Shown piece after piece: positions 1 to 22,132 of a stretch of DNA of 64,000 bases (the first letter of the stretch is position 1; each line of letters opens with the position of its first letter). The translations under genes and the position numbers were made by a program. Below the pieces are notes generated by a model. The model saw nothing but the letters and a program-made list of their open reading frames with translations, ran no database searches and was not told the origin of the DNA. Source of the stretch: Azolla caroliniana. Taxonomy: Eukaryota; Polypodiophyta. The stretch lies in NCBI GenBank assembly GCA_043228905.1, contig JBHGNT010000016.1, positions 18,352,001-18,416,000 of the forward strand, read 5' to 3'.

Positions 1-857
1 CCATTATTTCCCAAAATGCCGTCTGCTTAACCCCCATTAAGCAGTTATATGTACTTTTAGAGCAATTATTTTGTTGATTTATTCATTTTTTCCATTATAT
101 ATGCTTATTTAAGAAGGATTTAAGTCGATTCATCCCCTTTTTCAGAGTTATTCCCATACATCAATCTATTTATTTATCTCTAACAGGGATGCGTTACTAT
201 TATTAAGATGCAAGATTAACATATGGAGCTGCAACGCTATCTAAATAAACTATTTAAAGATATAGAGTTCATTATTAGAAGTTGGTGGCAAAGCATGATC
301 ACAGTTACAGGCTAACTAACATTATTCCAACCAAATTTCAGCTGTGATATTTGAGGGGATAAGGATTTTAATAGTTATATTTCTTTTAGGGAAAATTGCT
401 GAAACGACCCAAAATTTTAGTGAGCTGTAAATCACGGCAGTCTAACCAAAAAAAATCTAGGCAGAATTGTCAGGTGGCACTAAGTAGTAAACTCCTACAC
501 CTATATATTATCTCGGTCATTGGGTCTATAGCTCAGAGCCTTGCCCTGTAAGCCACATGTTTTTAGGTTAAATACTGATGCTTGCCCATAACAAGGACCT
601 CAAATGGCAACCAGGCCAACTAAACAGAAAAGGCTAACTTCTACAGTTTTTCCAAATACACCTAATCTTTCAGAAATTTATAAGCTTACCAGTGATATTT
701 GCCAAAAAAAAAGCTAGAATGTTATGATAAATTTAGCAATCAGCTTAATATTTGTATACTCTTGAGGTTTCGAAAAATATCAATTTGCCTGAATCATTTA
801 TACTAGCAAGGAATTTTGCTATTCTCTTTATGTGGTGATAGAATTATCATAATTAGA
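1..857. other. 3' flank of the ISWI gene, no coding sequence seen
   Basis: AT-rich sequence downstream of the ISWI stop codon, presumably holding the 3' UTR and polyadenylation site, which I cannot place. No reading frame here resembles a known protein. A tRNA-like relic lies at about 525-580 and is listed separately. Confidence 0.5.
525..580 (+). repeat. tRNA-like relic, possible SINE head
   Basis: An A-box-like stretch (TATAGCTCAGAG, 527-538) is followed about 26 bases later by a degraded B-box-like stretch (AGGTTAAATAC, 565-575). This matches the spacing of internal RNA polymerase III promoters. A weaker pair with a much shorter gap is at 1175-1210. No acceptor stem can be folded with confidence, so this is more likely a tRNA-derived SINE remnant than a functional tRNA gene. 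Confidence 0.35.
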
Positions 858-11760
<10,903 letters not shown>

Positions 11761-12098
11761 AGCCGAGAGGATTTATATGGAAAGGGAAAGGCACAAAAAA
11801 AGGGATTATATGTGCAGATCAACGAGCTATTATTGAAGAATCGAAGATGCGCACTTCTGCAATGTGGCGGGAAAAGGAAAGAAAACACGAACGGAGAAAG
11901 AGAAGAGCGAAGAAAATCTCTGCAGAAGGAGGAGGAGGAGGAGGAGAAGCCACAGACAGGAGAGCTTCTTTCTGAGCTAGACCTTCTTTCCCGCCCAATT
12001 CCTCTGTGTGTGCCTTCAGGGCCGTCGATTTCGACAATCGGACGGTCACGATTCATCCCAGAGGCTTTCTCTATGCGTATGCATACATTAATTAACAT
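11761..12098 (-). promoter_or_regulatory. Presumed ISWI promoter and 5' UTR
   Basis: Sequence immediately upstream of ATG 11760. A GGA-rich run lies at 11928-11946. No TATA box at a credible distance is visible. The placement is inferred only from the position upstream of the start codon. No other gene starts here. Long open frames on both strands between 11608 and 12324 come from low-complexity sequence. Confidence 0.4.
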
Positions 12099-12200
12099 AA
12101 CACACACATACATACATACATACCATACATACACACGTGACACATACATACCATACATACCATACATACCATACATACGTTACATAAATACACGCATACA
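12099..12200. repeat. CATA microsatellite
   Basis: Imperfect run of CATA and CATAC units with interruptions, including several consecutive CATACATAC units near 12135-12178. Confidence 0.9.
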
Positions 12201-12456
12201 TAGTATGAAGTTTGAACTATACGTGCATTCGCATGTGAGAATGTTTCAAACATTCGAGTATGGTAAACACCCTCGGCGTATGGTAAATACCATACTTTTG
12301 TATCCATTATTTATTATAAGGTAAAAAACATTTTAAGGTAAGAAAGTTAAGGTAAAAAATGTACCAAAAAAAACACATAATAATGTTTTGATATCATACG
12401 CATTCGTTTTCATTCGTGTGGACATAATGTTTGCCTGTGCGAGTATATTCCGTATT

Positions 12457-12665
12457 ATGCATGCTTACATACATCCATACATGCCATACATATCTACTTG
12501 CATACATATTACACATCAAATCACATGCATGGATACATACATACACACACACATTCATACATGTCGTACTAAGCATGCTTACATACATCCATACATGCCA
12601 TACATATTACACATCAAATCACATGCATGGATACATACATACACACACACATTCTTACGTGTCTT
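12457..12665. repeat. Tandem ~100-bp duplication inside CATA-rich DNA
   Basis: Two near-identical copies (about 12457-12570 and 12571-12665). Each starts GCATGCTTACATACATCC and ends in an ACACAC run followed by ATTC. The second copy lacks a short stretch present in the first (around 12494-12510). Between 12201 and 12456 there is only AT-rich DNA. Confidence 0.8.
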
Positions 12666-12740
12666 CGTTTTTGTATTTCGTATTGTATATGTTACACATT
12701 GTAGATTTCTGTATATATATACGGTGTTTGTCGAAAAAAA

Positions 12741-13250
12741 TTGCAGTTCTTGGTAACTATTTTCCTCCATTGGTTTTCACTTGGGGCATCGTGGTTTGGA
12801 CATCACTTGTCCATGATCCGTGCCATTGTGACGTTGAACTTATGGACCATGGATTTTACACTAAACCTGGAAGTATTCATGCATTACCATTGCCGTCATT
12901 ACAGTTTTCAAGTATACAGAAGGAACTCCAACCAATATGGGAGATACTGAGTAGTACGATCGTATATAACCTCTGGAAGGCTCAGTGTTCTCTCGTTTTC
13001 CATCGACTTAAAACATCACCAAGCTAGTTTCAAATATCTGGTTAGACATAGTTCATACTTTGAAGGGTCAATGGAATGGTATAGTTGGAGATTCTGATGC
13101 TAAAATTGCTCAACGACATGAGTTTCTTATCGTCTAGACGGCTACTCCATTCATGACACCCAATTACGACACTCCTTATTGGCATTTTTTATCTCTGAAA
13201 TGGTCATTTCCCTCGCTGATCACATAGACTTAAAAATCTTGTAAAATGTT
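12741..13250 (+). pseudogene. Non-LTR retroelement C-terminal remnant (tentative)
   Basis: A plus-strand frame encodes a Trp/His-rich stretch including IVYNLWKAQCSLVFHR, which resembles the terminal part of plant LINE reverse-transcriptase proteins where an IW-KAR motif is common. The frame ends at a stop near 13027 and similar sequence continues beyond it. Family assignment rests on this motif only. Confidence 0.35.
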
Positions 13251-13809
13251 TACACTACTGACACAATATCTTTAAAATAAAAAAATTGTAGTTTTTGTGG
13301 TTTGTATATACATATATGTGCATGTAGTTTGCATTTTTAACATATGCATGTGTGGTTTGCAATTTGTATATTGAATCAGAGGCCATGCGTGTGTGATGTA
13401 AAGTAATTAGTCAGTCCCAATTAATCATGACGTCAACCATGTATGTATGTACGTGTTTAACAATCAACAACGGTTCGGTTTGAACCAAACCAAACCACGA
13501 AACTGTAGACTAACGGTTAAAACAGTTTGGTTTAGGTTCAATATTTTTTTAACACTTCGGTTCAGGTTGGGGGGTGAACGGTTGTTTTCAATTTGGTTTC
13601 AATGGTTTGAAACCTCGATTTAAACGGTCAAATGGTTTCTTGATATTTTGAAATATTTTTATTTTTAAAAATTTTGTTTAATTTTTTTTAAAAATAACCT
13701 TTTCATTTTTTTAAGGAAAATCTTTAAAAATTAAAATTTGAAATAATGAAAATGTTTAATTTTTTACCTAAGTTGAAAACGGAAACCAAACCATGAAACC
13801 GTGGTTTGA
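13251..13809. other. AT-rich intergenic DNA with GGTTTGAACC-type motifs
   Basis: 13480-13625 and 13775-13810 are dense in AACCAAACC and GGTTTGAA motifs in both orientations, flanking a poly-A/T-rich middle. The arrangement is vaguely palindromic, but I could not define terminal repeats. No coding sequence. Confidence 0.35.
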
Positions 13810-13810
13810 T

Positions 13811-14389
13811 GGTGTCACACACATGACTGCCACGCTTCCGAAAAGGAGGTCGTAAAGGGGAAGATAATGTCACGAACATGACTACCACACTTCTGAAAAG
13901 GCGGTCGTAAAGGGGAGGATAATGTCACGGACATATCAAGATTTGACTCTTCACCTCTTGTATATAGTCAAATATAACCAACACATCCTAATACATGGTC
14001 ATGTTATTTATATCTTAGTAGATTATTAGTAGATTATCTATTCCAAGTTCTAAGAGTTTTTAGAAGCTTCCAGAAAACTCCAGAAGCTTCTGCATGAAAA
14101 TGGGTCGATGCATGGAAGTACATGTAAATAAAGGTCACAAACATGTATAAATACTTGTAACTTCCTTGATCCCTTTCAAGGGATTCAACACTAGTCATTG
14201 ACACATCAATCTAGTATTCTTGTTCCATTCCATATTGTCTCATTCTTCATCTCTGTCTTCATGCTCTCATGTCGCTCATAACTTCTAGAGTTCCTAACCT
14301 TGTAAGTTCTAGCTCCAAGTTCGTAGCCCGTCGCTCGTAGCCCCATCATCTGTGCTTTGTTTGAGCCCGTGGTTTGTGTGTCCGTGACA
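13811..14389 (+). mobile_element. Gypsy-type 3' end with one LTR
   Basis: The LTR is 13923-14389 (467 bp), bounded by perfect 11-base inverted ends TGTCACGGACA and TGTCCGTGACA. Just before it, a ~55-base segment ending in a purine-rich AAAGGGGAGGATAA is present twice (about 13815-13868 and 13869-13922), so the polypurine tract is duplicated. The five bases on either side of the LTR do not match, so this is an element end rather than a clean solo LTR. No coding part is attached. Confidence 0.7.
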
Positions 14390-14879
14390 AATGGATTGAT
14401 GATAATGAGTGAGACCAAAGTTACATCAAACAATGTTGAGAATATGTTTTCCATGACTAGTGTTGATCTCCTTGATGTTAACAAGGGAGAACAACCCTTT
14501 TTATACATGAAGTGATGCATTCTAATACTTGCATGCCAAGCATGCTCATACTTGTAGGTCAAGTCATACATACTCGGTCTTACATACTATATTACCAATT
14601 TGCACATGCTAACTCATACTAGTCTTTATACAAAGGTTAAAGTCTAAAGTTTGCCTAGGAGAAGATATATATATATAAAAGGACCTAGGTTCGAGTTCAA
14701 GTTGATGTTCATGACAACATCCCAGATATTACGATGGTTTTCCTTTACGATATTGTGATAAAAGGGTGTTCTAAGTCAGAGAAAGATGAATCCCTAGATT
14801 GAGATAGATGTAGGCGCTTGCTTTGTTTCATATTATATTGAAGATTGTGAGAAAGTGTTCCCTTAACATTCTCTGGAGA
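14390..14879. other. Unassigned repeat-like DNA
   Basis: Read on the minus strand, 14400-14620 has LTR character: a TATAAAAAGGG-like box followed by CT-rich sequence. No boundaries could be fixed. 14620-14880 shows nothing I recognise. Confidence 0.25.
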
Positions 14880-15320
14880 GAGATCGACATTTGGACAACG
14901 AGAAATTATAGTGGTCGGGCATGTTTGTGGACCATATGGACAAAAACCTTCTCTTGGGAAGGTGAATGTTATCCAAGAAATGAAAGAGGAATTTGAGACA
15001 CTTGAACAAAAGTGTCAAGGTTCTTGGGGGCATTTGCCTTCTATCGCATTTGGATTCCACACTATGCTCATGTGGTTGGACCCTTGTATGGTTTGCTCAA
15101 AAAGGGGAAGAAGTTTAAATGGGAGCGCATACATACAGAGGCCAAGAAAGGGGCTTCAAGAACTTCTGCTCAAAGCCCCAACACAAAGGAAGCCAATCTA
15201 CATGCTTGGATCACCCATATTTTTTATATTGGACACAAGCATGTCTAGTATTGGATGGGTAATCAATCAAGGGAATGATGATGGGATAAGATGTGCAATT
15301 TGGTTTGGGTTTTGTCAAAT
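14880..15320 (+). pseudogene. Gypsy D-family reverse transcriptase/RNase H fragment
   Basis: Shifting frames encode VVGHVCGPYGQKPSLGKV, then FLGAFAFYRIWIPHYAHV with PLYGLLKKGKKFKW, then IGWVINQ. These match, block for block, the RT end and RNase H start of the gypsy D element at 53720-54080. It is therefore a truncated second copy of that family. At least two frameshifts. Confidence 0.8.
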
Positions 15321-15511
15321 TGTTGGCATAAAAGGCCAACTCCACCAAATTTGTATCCTTAGTGTGAACATGCTTCAACTGTGTGCATCTTGGTTCTTGC
15401 TTCTTACCTAATTTGCATGAATCTACTTCTCTTGTTATCCATGTTGTTTGCCTGACATCAATCCTATAAGTCCTCATCTTCCCTTGCACCAACATATCTC
15501 CATATTCAACA
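15321..15511 (+). repeat. Short 191-bp LTR followed by primer-binding site
   Basis: Starts TGTTGG and ends CAACA. The adjacent TTCTGGTATCAGAG (15512-15525) resembles the initiator-Met tRNA primer-binding site used by plant copia elements. Only about 115 bases of interior follow before another LTR begins, so the element is truncated or of TRIM size. No partner LTR was found in the window. Confidence 0.5.
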
Positions 15512-15627
15512 TTCTGGTATCAGAGAAATCTTGTTGTTCGGCGGCAACGAACAACAAAAAACTGAGAAGAAAAGCTATCTAGCTAAGAGAAAAGACTAGG
15601 CCAACAACATCTACTTTCTAGAAAATG

Positions 15628-16042
15628 TGTTGAGAGACAAGCTCAACATTTGTGCGTAATACGATGCGTAACCAGTGCGTAGATTGGGTGCATAAAACCG
15701 GTACGCAGACCGCTGCGTAGAAAGGCCGTATCGGTGCGTAGACCGAAAGGCCGTTAGAAAGATATTCCTCGTAAGGAATATTTTTGGGAGTAAGTGTCGA
15801 GGCTCATTTATGAGCAGTCAAGTACTGTCAGTACTTGTGTCAGCCCACTATCATGGCTTGTATAAAAGTGCTCATTGAGCACATCCTATGTACAGATTGA
15901 AGATTGTTTTTGAATTTAACTTCTTGTGTTACTCTCTCTCTGTCTCTCCCCGTGCGTACTGTGAAAACCTAAGCTTTCCATTAAACCTGCATTTTCTGTT
16001 GTTCGGTTTTCCTATATTGCTTCTGCATGCCATTCTTTTTAA
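15628..16042 (+). repeat. Copia B-family LTR, isolated copy
   Basis: Begins TGTTGAGAGACAAGCTCAAC, followed by repeated GTGCGTA motifs, the CTCGTAAGGAATA block, and a TATAAAAGTG-like box, all shared with the copia B LTRs at 49650 and 60038. The end near 16042 is set by similarity to the terminal CATTCTTTT stretch. It is about 415 bp against 485 bp for the intact copy. Confidence 0.8.
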
Positions 16043-16345
16043 AATGGCTACATAGTTTGGCACAAGTGTGGAAATCTGGAAGTTCAACGGGAAGAACTTT
16101 GCACTATGGAAAGAGATGATGCAAGATGTGCTAATAATTTGAAGACAGGTCGAAGTAATATGGCACAATTCCAAGCCGTCTTTGATGTCTATTGAAGAGT
16201 GGAGATATATGCACGAAATCACATGCTCCACCATTCAAATGCATGTAGTTGAAAACGTTTATTTGAGCATCATGTGGGAGAAGTTGCATGTCGTGTACGA
16301 GAAATATCCTCCTCGTCGAAGCTCATATTGATTTGACAGTTGTTC
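16043..16345 (+). pseudogene. Copia gag fragment
   Basis: Encodes, with one stop and a frameshift, a gag start of the type IWKFNGKNFALWKEMMQDVL, then MHVVENVYL and LHVVYEKYP, as in copia capsid proteins. It sits between two copia B-type LTRs of opposite orientation. Confidence 0.7.
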
Positions 16346-16350
16346 AATAT

Positions 16351-16824
16351 TGCAAAAGATTACGTGCAGAAGCGTATGGGGAAGACACTAAGTATGATAG
16401 GCTATCCAGATGTACTACAGTTAGGTAAACATAGAGTAAGGGTAAGAGAGAGACTGAATAAGCAAACATACAAAAAAAAAACTATTACAAAAATACTCAA
16501 TACATACAATGTGTTCAATGAGAAGTATTTATAGAAGTCCTCAAAAGGATTGATCGGAGTACTAACAAGTACTTCAATGCTCATAAACGAGCCTCTGACA
16601 CTAATTTCCTATATTAGGCATATAACCTAAAATAGGTCTAATGGGCACGTGTGACATTCCAGAACGACTTCCACAATTGCTCCGTCATCCAGATCCGGTA
16701 TCCAACTTCTTCAGTCGATCCGGCATCAAGTTCGGAAATTGGGCCTAGCCAACCACATCGATACAAGTCTGACCTACTGGCTTATCCAACCGGTCCGGCC
16801 CATGTTGAGCTTGCTCACTCAACT
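16351..16824 (-). repeat. Copia B-like LTR, inverted orientation
   Basis: Read on the minus strand it starts GTTGAGTGAGCAAGCTCAAC, carries the GAGGCTCGTTTATGAGCATT block and a TATAAATAC box, and ends CTTTTGCA. At 474 bp it matches the ~485-bp copia B LTR in length and block order but is diverged. The flanks show no target-site duplication. Confidence 0.65.
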
Positions 16825-17481
16825 TGAGGTCGGTTTGTCATGTCAGATTTAGCCGGTCCTTGCTGGCGTCCTCACGCTTACCTCGCGCTCCTCGTCTGGT
16901 CCAGTCTCGCATTCCATGACCCCTTCTATTCCGTGCTCCTTGAGCCCTACAGTCGGTATGTTTGCTCTTTAGGCCCTTCTCATCTTCCTCATTGTTGTGA
17001 CATTGGCGCCCCTCGACCCGTCGGCTTCGGTTGCCCTCTCGTCTACTTGGCCTTCATATGATTTGGCTCCCCTGAATCAAACTCCTCGACCGAATCAGTT
17101 GTCAACTTGTCTCCGATTCACCTTTCTTCTTGTCTTTGACCACATCTACCCATCTCCTGGTTGTCAAATACGGGTTTCTCATTGTCGTATTCACACTGTC
17201 CCTTGGACAAACCAGGTTTAGGACAATTTTGTAAATATGTCAAAGGGCAGTTGCCCTACCTCTGTTAATATATAACTAACTTTATAACCTAGCTCATAAG
17301 GTTGTTTGCCTCCATTTGTTGTAACTTTGAGTTTGAATAATACAGTTGCATATTGTGTGTCATTCTCTGTCTCTCCTTCTCTCACTTTGTCTCTTTGATA
17401 TTGCTCTACCATGAGAACTTAGTGATATTCTAAGCATAGATGATGTTCTTGTTTCCGCATTGACAATCTCATACTCCAACA
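16825..17481 (+). repeat. 3' part of a copia LTR, plus unassigned DNA
   Basis: 17220-17481 has the CT-rich end of a copia LTR terminating CTCCAACA, directly followed by a primer-binding-site-like TAGTATCAGAGC (17484-17495). Where this LTR starts is not clear. 16825-17220 is C-rich and non-coding. Confidence 0.5.
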
Positions 17482-17534
17482 TCTAGTATCAGAGCTTGAG
17501 GTTATTCAACTCGTTGCCCGCCGTCATTTGTTTC

Positions 17535-17988
17535 TGTTGAGATAACAAGCTAAACTAGGTTTAGCTATTTAGTCAACCATGTAACTTAGTAGTTACATAA
17601 CTAGAATCTAGTTAGAAGTGCTAACCTTAAACTCTTAAATAGGATCTTGTACTTGTACGTAAGTGGGGATACAATCTAGATCCTCCACTACCAAGAATAT
17701 TTAATATAGGACTTACATCCTTGTACTTATATTCTACTCACACATGTGCACCCTTGCACATGAATTGTATATATACCTCATTGTGGGTATTTTTGTAAGA
17801 TGATGATGCTTATTAATATAGAGAAAGGTCTTTAGCTACACTCTTGTTAATCATCCCCCATTTATATTATTGTTCATAAGTGTATCGTCCTCTCTCTCAC
17901 ACACACACAAATCACATAATCTTCTGTCTTCCACTATTTTATCAATACTCACATAATTAGACCCTAGTTAATTACCTAATTATTAACA
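17535..17988 (+). repeat. Solo LTR of the copia A family
   Basis: 454 bp, starting TGTTGAGATAACAAGC and ending TTAACA, similar throughout to the LTRs at 37950 and 41418. It is flanked by GTTTC (17530-17534) and ATTTC (17989-17993), a five-base target-site duplication with one change. No interior remains, as expected after LTR-LTR recombination. Confidence 0.8.
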
Positions 17989-17993
17989 ATTTC

Positions 17994-18654
17994 CAACAAC
18001 ATTCTTACCCCTGTCTTCTTGAAGACCGTGAGTGTAAGATCTCATCTTGAGAAGAGAACTTCAACTTCTGGATTTGCACTCTAATGAGCTAGATTACTCT
18101 CAAGGTAAGTCGACCAATTGTACCTTGCTTCTGTGATTGCAATCGCTCAGAGCGGAATCTCTATCAAATCAGCCTCACTTGCGCTTTACTAGGTTAGACA
18201 TTGTCTACTTGTTTGTCGTAACCATTGAAAGTAGATCCAACCCTAGGAGCAACCTCATCTGTGCTTCACTCGGCTAGACGAAATCCGAGAAGAATAGTTT
18301 AAATCTGTCCCTCCAATTGTGATAGTCACTCGAAGCAAGATCGACTTGAAGGCACATAATCAATGATATGCCTCTAAAAATTGGCATTCAGAACCTATTT
18401 GGCATATAGTTGTGCTCAAGTCAACTAAGTGATATTTAGGAAGACTAGTCAGTTCTGTCCCTCCACTCGTTGTAGCAACTTGGAGCAAACTCACCATCCA
18501 ATAGTCATTCGAAACACAATCGTCAAACTCGTGTCCAAATCCGGTTAGAATGAATTCGGGTGAGCTAGTTGGTTGCACCCTACCACTGTTCATAGCCAAC
18601 TCTGCACGGAATCTCCCAAGGCCGACATAGATGGCATCAACATCTGACTCATTA
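17994..18654 (+). other. Untranslated leader of copia E (inferred)
   Basis: Non-coding sequence between the primer-binding-site-like motif at 17484 and the gag remnant. No recognisable frame. Assigned to copia E by position only. Confidence 0.35.
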
Positions 18655-19190
18655 GAAACGAGTCTAAGGAAGTTCGATGGATCAAACTTCAACTTCTAAA
18701 AGGAACAGATGTAGGACTATCTAATAGTCAAGGGTCAAATCGATCCAATCGAGATAGAAAACGCTCCTTTTAAAAAGCTGAATGAATGGTAGAAGTTGGA
18801 CAAAATTGTCCGCGTCACAATTCGGATGCACTTGTCAGAGTCATTGTACTTCACAGTGCAATCGTGTTTGATTTCCTTTCAACTATGGAAGACACCCTCA
18901 GACACTTATGAAAAGGTCACTATCACAAATATATATTTGATTCGGCTCCTCTACAATCTTCGGATGAAAGAATTCGATTTGGTCCAGGCACACCTGAATG
19001 AGTACAAAGGTATAAGCTCCCAGATTTCGGCTCAGGGGATGACAATCGAAGACGACTTAAAAACAATGTTGCTCTTGGGAAACTTTCGTCACAACTATGT
19101 GCAATGCGTTGACTACAACAGTAAAATACTCTGATGTCACAAGCGCAATCCTAACTGAAGCAACTCAGAGGAAATCGTTTGCAAATGACG
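18655..19190 (+). pseudogene. Copia E gag remnant
   Basis: Begins near KFDGSNFNF and continues, after in-frame stops, into a 112-codon stretch with RMHLSESLYFTVQ, IYLIRLLYNLRMKE and VQAHLNEYKGISSQISAQG, characteristic of copia capsid proteins (UBN2-type gag). Zinc knuckle and protease are missing: the next block is already the end of integrase. Confidence 0.8.
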
Positions 19191-19587
19191 ACTAGTGTTG
19201 TGGATTTTTGGCTGCGAAGCATTCAATTTTGCGCCTAAGGATGATCACCGAAAGCTTGAGCCAGCCACGATCCTGGAAATGTATTTTCCTCGGCTATGGA
19301 TCAAAAGGCGAATTCGGCTACAAACTCTGGGATCTAGAAAACAACCAAATCATCTGAAGTTCGGGCGTCCTTTTCAATGAGTCAAAGATGCACAAGGCGG
19401 CTGAAAGGCCAATTGAAGTCAGAAGGGTCACTTTTTTCGGACACTGTGACTCCTCTTGACGGCCCAACACAACACACTAGAGCGGTAACACGACAAGTTG
19501 CTTCTACAGGAGAAGCTGACCCAGAGAGCAACATAAGTAGCGACCCATAGAGTCGATTGGCTACTAAAAAAAATGATCATCAGTGAT
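19191..19587 (+). pseudogene. Copia E integrase C-terminal remnant
   Basis: Encodes FGCEAFNFAPKDDHRKLEP followed, after frameshifts, by GYKLWDLENN and VLFNESK, the conserved tail of copia integrase. Several stops follow. It is cut at 19587 by gypsy C, with the copia reading resuming at 25529. Confidence 0.8.
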
Positions 19588-20006
19588 TGTCATGATATGG
19601 CAAGATTCAAACCCATGACCTTATGTTACATGGGTCGAGCCCTTGCCATTAGACTATATATTGTAATACGAAGGATATTATTTTCATTTATTATTTCACT
19701 ATAGAAAATTGATGTATATTTCTAGATTTCTTTGGAACATTCTAGAAACTTCAGGAGTACTCCTGAAAACACTATAAAAGTAGGCACAAGGAATTATTTT
19801 GAACCAAATTGGTTCAATGCTAGTCTTAAGCCTCATAGTTATTCTTGTACTTACTCTTCTTATAATATAATATATCTTTTGTTATCATCATTCTCTCTCA
19901 TTCTCTCTCTCTGTCTCTCGTGATTTCTACACCATTTTCTCTCTCTTAGTACTAATTCACATCTTTTAGTAGTAATTCTCTCTCTGTCTTAGTACTGTTC
20001 CTGACA

Positions 20007-20260
20007 GTTTGAACTGATTTTGTCTCATTCTCTTACCCCTCCTTCCTTTCATACTAATCCTCTTATCCTCCATAGTAAAATGGCAACTGTTAGCGCTCAT
20101 GAATACCAATATGTTTTCTCAGAGCTTCAGTGCGTTTGAACTGATTTTGTCTCATTCTCTTACCCCTCCTTCCTTTCACACTAATCCTCTTATCCTCCAT
20201 AATAAAATGGCAACTGTTAGCGCTCATGAATACCAATATGTTTTCTCAGAGCTTCAGTGC
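20007..20260 (+). repeat. 127-bp tandem duplication after the 5' LTR of gypsy C
   Basis: 20007-20133 and 20134-20260 are the same 127 bases with two changes. The unit starts GTTTGAACTGATTTTG right at the LTR edge and includes the gag start codon and first ~17 codons, so the gag start is present twice. No standard tRNA primer-binding site is visible after the LTR in either copy. Confidence 0.9.
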
Positions 20261-21240
20261 TTAAAAGAGAAGTTTGTAGCACTAGAACAAGAAAATCATC
20301 ATTTGTTGGGGGATCTTCTACAAATAGCTTTAGAAAAACAACAACAACACGGGGAGCTGACATTACGTGTACAACAACTTGAAGCGACTTTTGTATCACT
20401 ACAAAAACAAGGATCAAGCGCTCAAGGGACTCACAAAGAACCCAAAATCGGACTTCCTATGAAATTTGATGGGACCCGATCACAGTTCAGAGGTTTTCTT
20501 AATCAGGTACGCTTAGTGATTCAAATGCATCCTTCTCAATATCCCATCGATTCTAATGCATCCTTAATTAGGTATGCTTAGTGAGACTAATAAGCACGCT
20601 ACTTAGTGGTACGACTTTGGCATGGTTCACCCCCCTGATAGAAAAAAACTCTCCCTTGTTAAATAATTTTGAAGAGTTTATTAGCGAGTTTAAAGCCTGT
20701 TTTGGAGATACCGATAGTGTCAGGACGGCAATCAACAAAATCCGAAGATTGTGCCAAGGTGAGCGGCTGGGCCTCGGCTTATGCCGCGGATTTCCGTCTT
20801 CTCGCCATCGATATTCCTTGGGATGACCAGACATTAATGGAGCAATTTCATTTTGGCCTACGTAATGATGTCAAGGATTTACTCTTAACTTTCCCTGAAG
20901 AGCCAAAGTCATTGACAAAAGCAATCAATTGTGTGGTGCGATGCGATAACCGCCTTTTTGAACGACGTTTGGAACGTCAGTTCTAGATGCCAAGGACAAG
21001 ATTAGAGCCCACCTACACCTTAGTTGTAGCAAAACCTTTTCCAAGGGAGAGTCATATAATGTGTCTTCAGCAAATACTCCAACTCCGATGGAAATCGACA
21101 CCACACGTCGTCGTGGACCATTATCGGAAGAGGAGAAGTAGTGACGTCGAACAAATCGACTATGTCTCTATTGCGGTGGACCAAGGCATATTGCGGTGAA
21201 CTGTCCCCATAGGCCAAGAAGACAGGTAGATCAAATAGTC
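20207..21240 (+). pseudogene. Gypsy C gag
   Basis: Starts ATGGCAACTG at 20207 (second tandem copy). A coiled-coil stretch rich in Glu, Leu and Gln is followed by GLPMKFDGTRSQFRGFLNQV, the capsid core (FEEFISEFKACFGD, DFRLLAIDIPWDDQ), and a knuckle CLYCGGPRHIAVNC near 21163-21205. Broken by a stop at 20579 and later frameshifts. Confidence 0.82.
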
Positions 21241-21331
21241 GCTAGTTCTAATTGTACTAAGCCCGACTCTATTTCAGTAGGAAGATCTAATAGTCCTAAT
21301 AGTACCAATAGCCCAATCCTTACAAACAAAT

Positions 21332-22132
21332 TTGAAATACTTAGTCAACTTAAGTCCAACCAAAATAGGAGCCGTTTGGTTGGACAACCCTAGATCTGTG
21401 CAGCCCATTAGTGGTTCCATTTCCTCTAAGCAAGTTAGCAATGTGTTCTTAGCTCAAGCAATGGTTAGTACTAAAAGTATTCCTTCAATACATGTCTTAG
21501 CACTCTTAGATTCCGGAACCAACCCTTGCTTTATGGATAGGAATTTTGCCCAAGCTCATCAGATACCCCTAAGAAAACTTTCTTGCCCAACATCTGTAGT
21601 AGTTATTGATGGTCGTCCCATTGCTTCCGGAAAAATCTTAGAAGATTCAGAGCCGATTCAGGTTGTTCTAGGTAACTTAGTGTGTGTAGTATCATTTAAT
21701 ATAATTAGTAGTCCAGACCATCCAATTGTCTTGGGGTTACCATGGTTCGAATTACATAACCTAGACATAGATTGGAGAACAAGAGAAATCCGGGGATCTA
21801 CTCATAGGATTGCAACCATTTCGCTACGTCAATTGCGTGAGGAAGGACGCAAGGACGCAATGTTTGTCTTCGCAGTATCAGTAAAACCTTCCAACACCAC
21901 TAAAGAGGGATTCACAGTTCAACTTCCAGAGAAGTATCATCATTATGCCGATGTGTTCGATAAGGTACAAGCCAATACGCTTCCTCACCACCGACCATAT
22001 GATTGCCCCATTGATTTACAACTGGGAAAAGAGCCACCATGGGTCCCGATCTACAACTTGTCACCAACTGAGCTAGAAGTCCTTCGAGCCTATATTGAGG
22101 AGAATTTGGCAAACGGTTTTATTCGACATTAG
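21332..22132 (+). pseudogene. Gypsy C protease and start of RT
   Basis: Open for about 266 codons. Aspartic protease signature LALLDSGTNPCFMD near 21490, with VLGLPWFELHNLDIDW near 21730. RT onset is marked by LPEKYHHYADVFDK and PYDCPIDLQLGKEPPW. Ends at a stop (22130-22132) just before the first RT fingers motif. Confidence 0.85.

Noticed and set aside
12700-13250. A host gene downstream of the microsatellites
   Set aside because: The only protein-like signal is a LINE-type motif, and the frame is interrupted by stops.
13480-13810. A MITE with terminal inverted repeats
   Set aside because: GGTTTGAACC-type motifs occur in both orientations, but I could not find matching termini or a target-site duplication.
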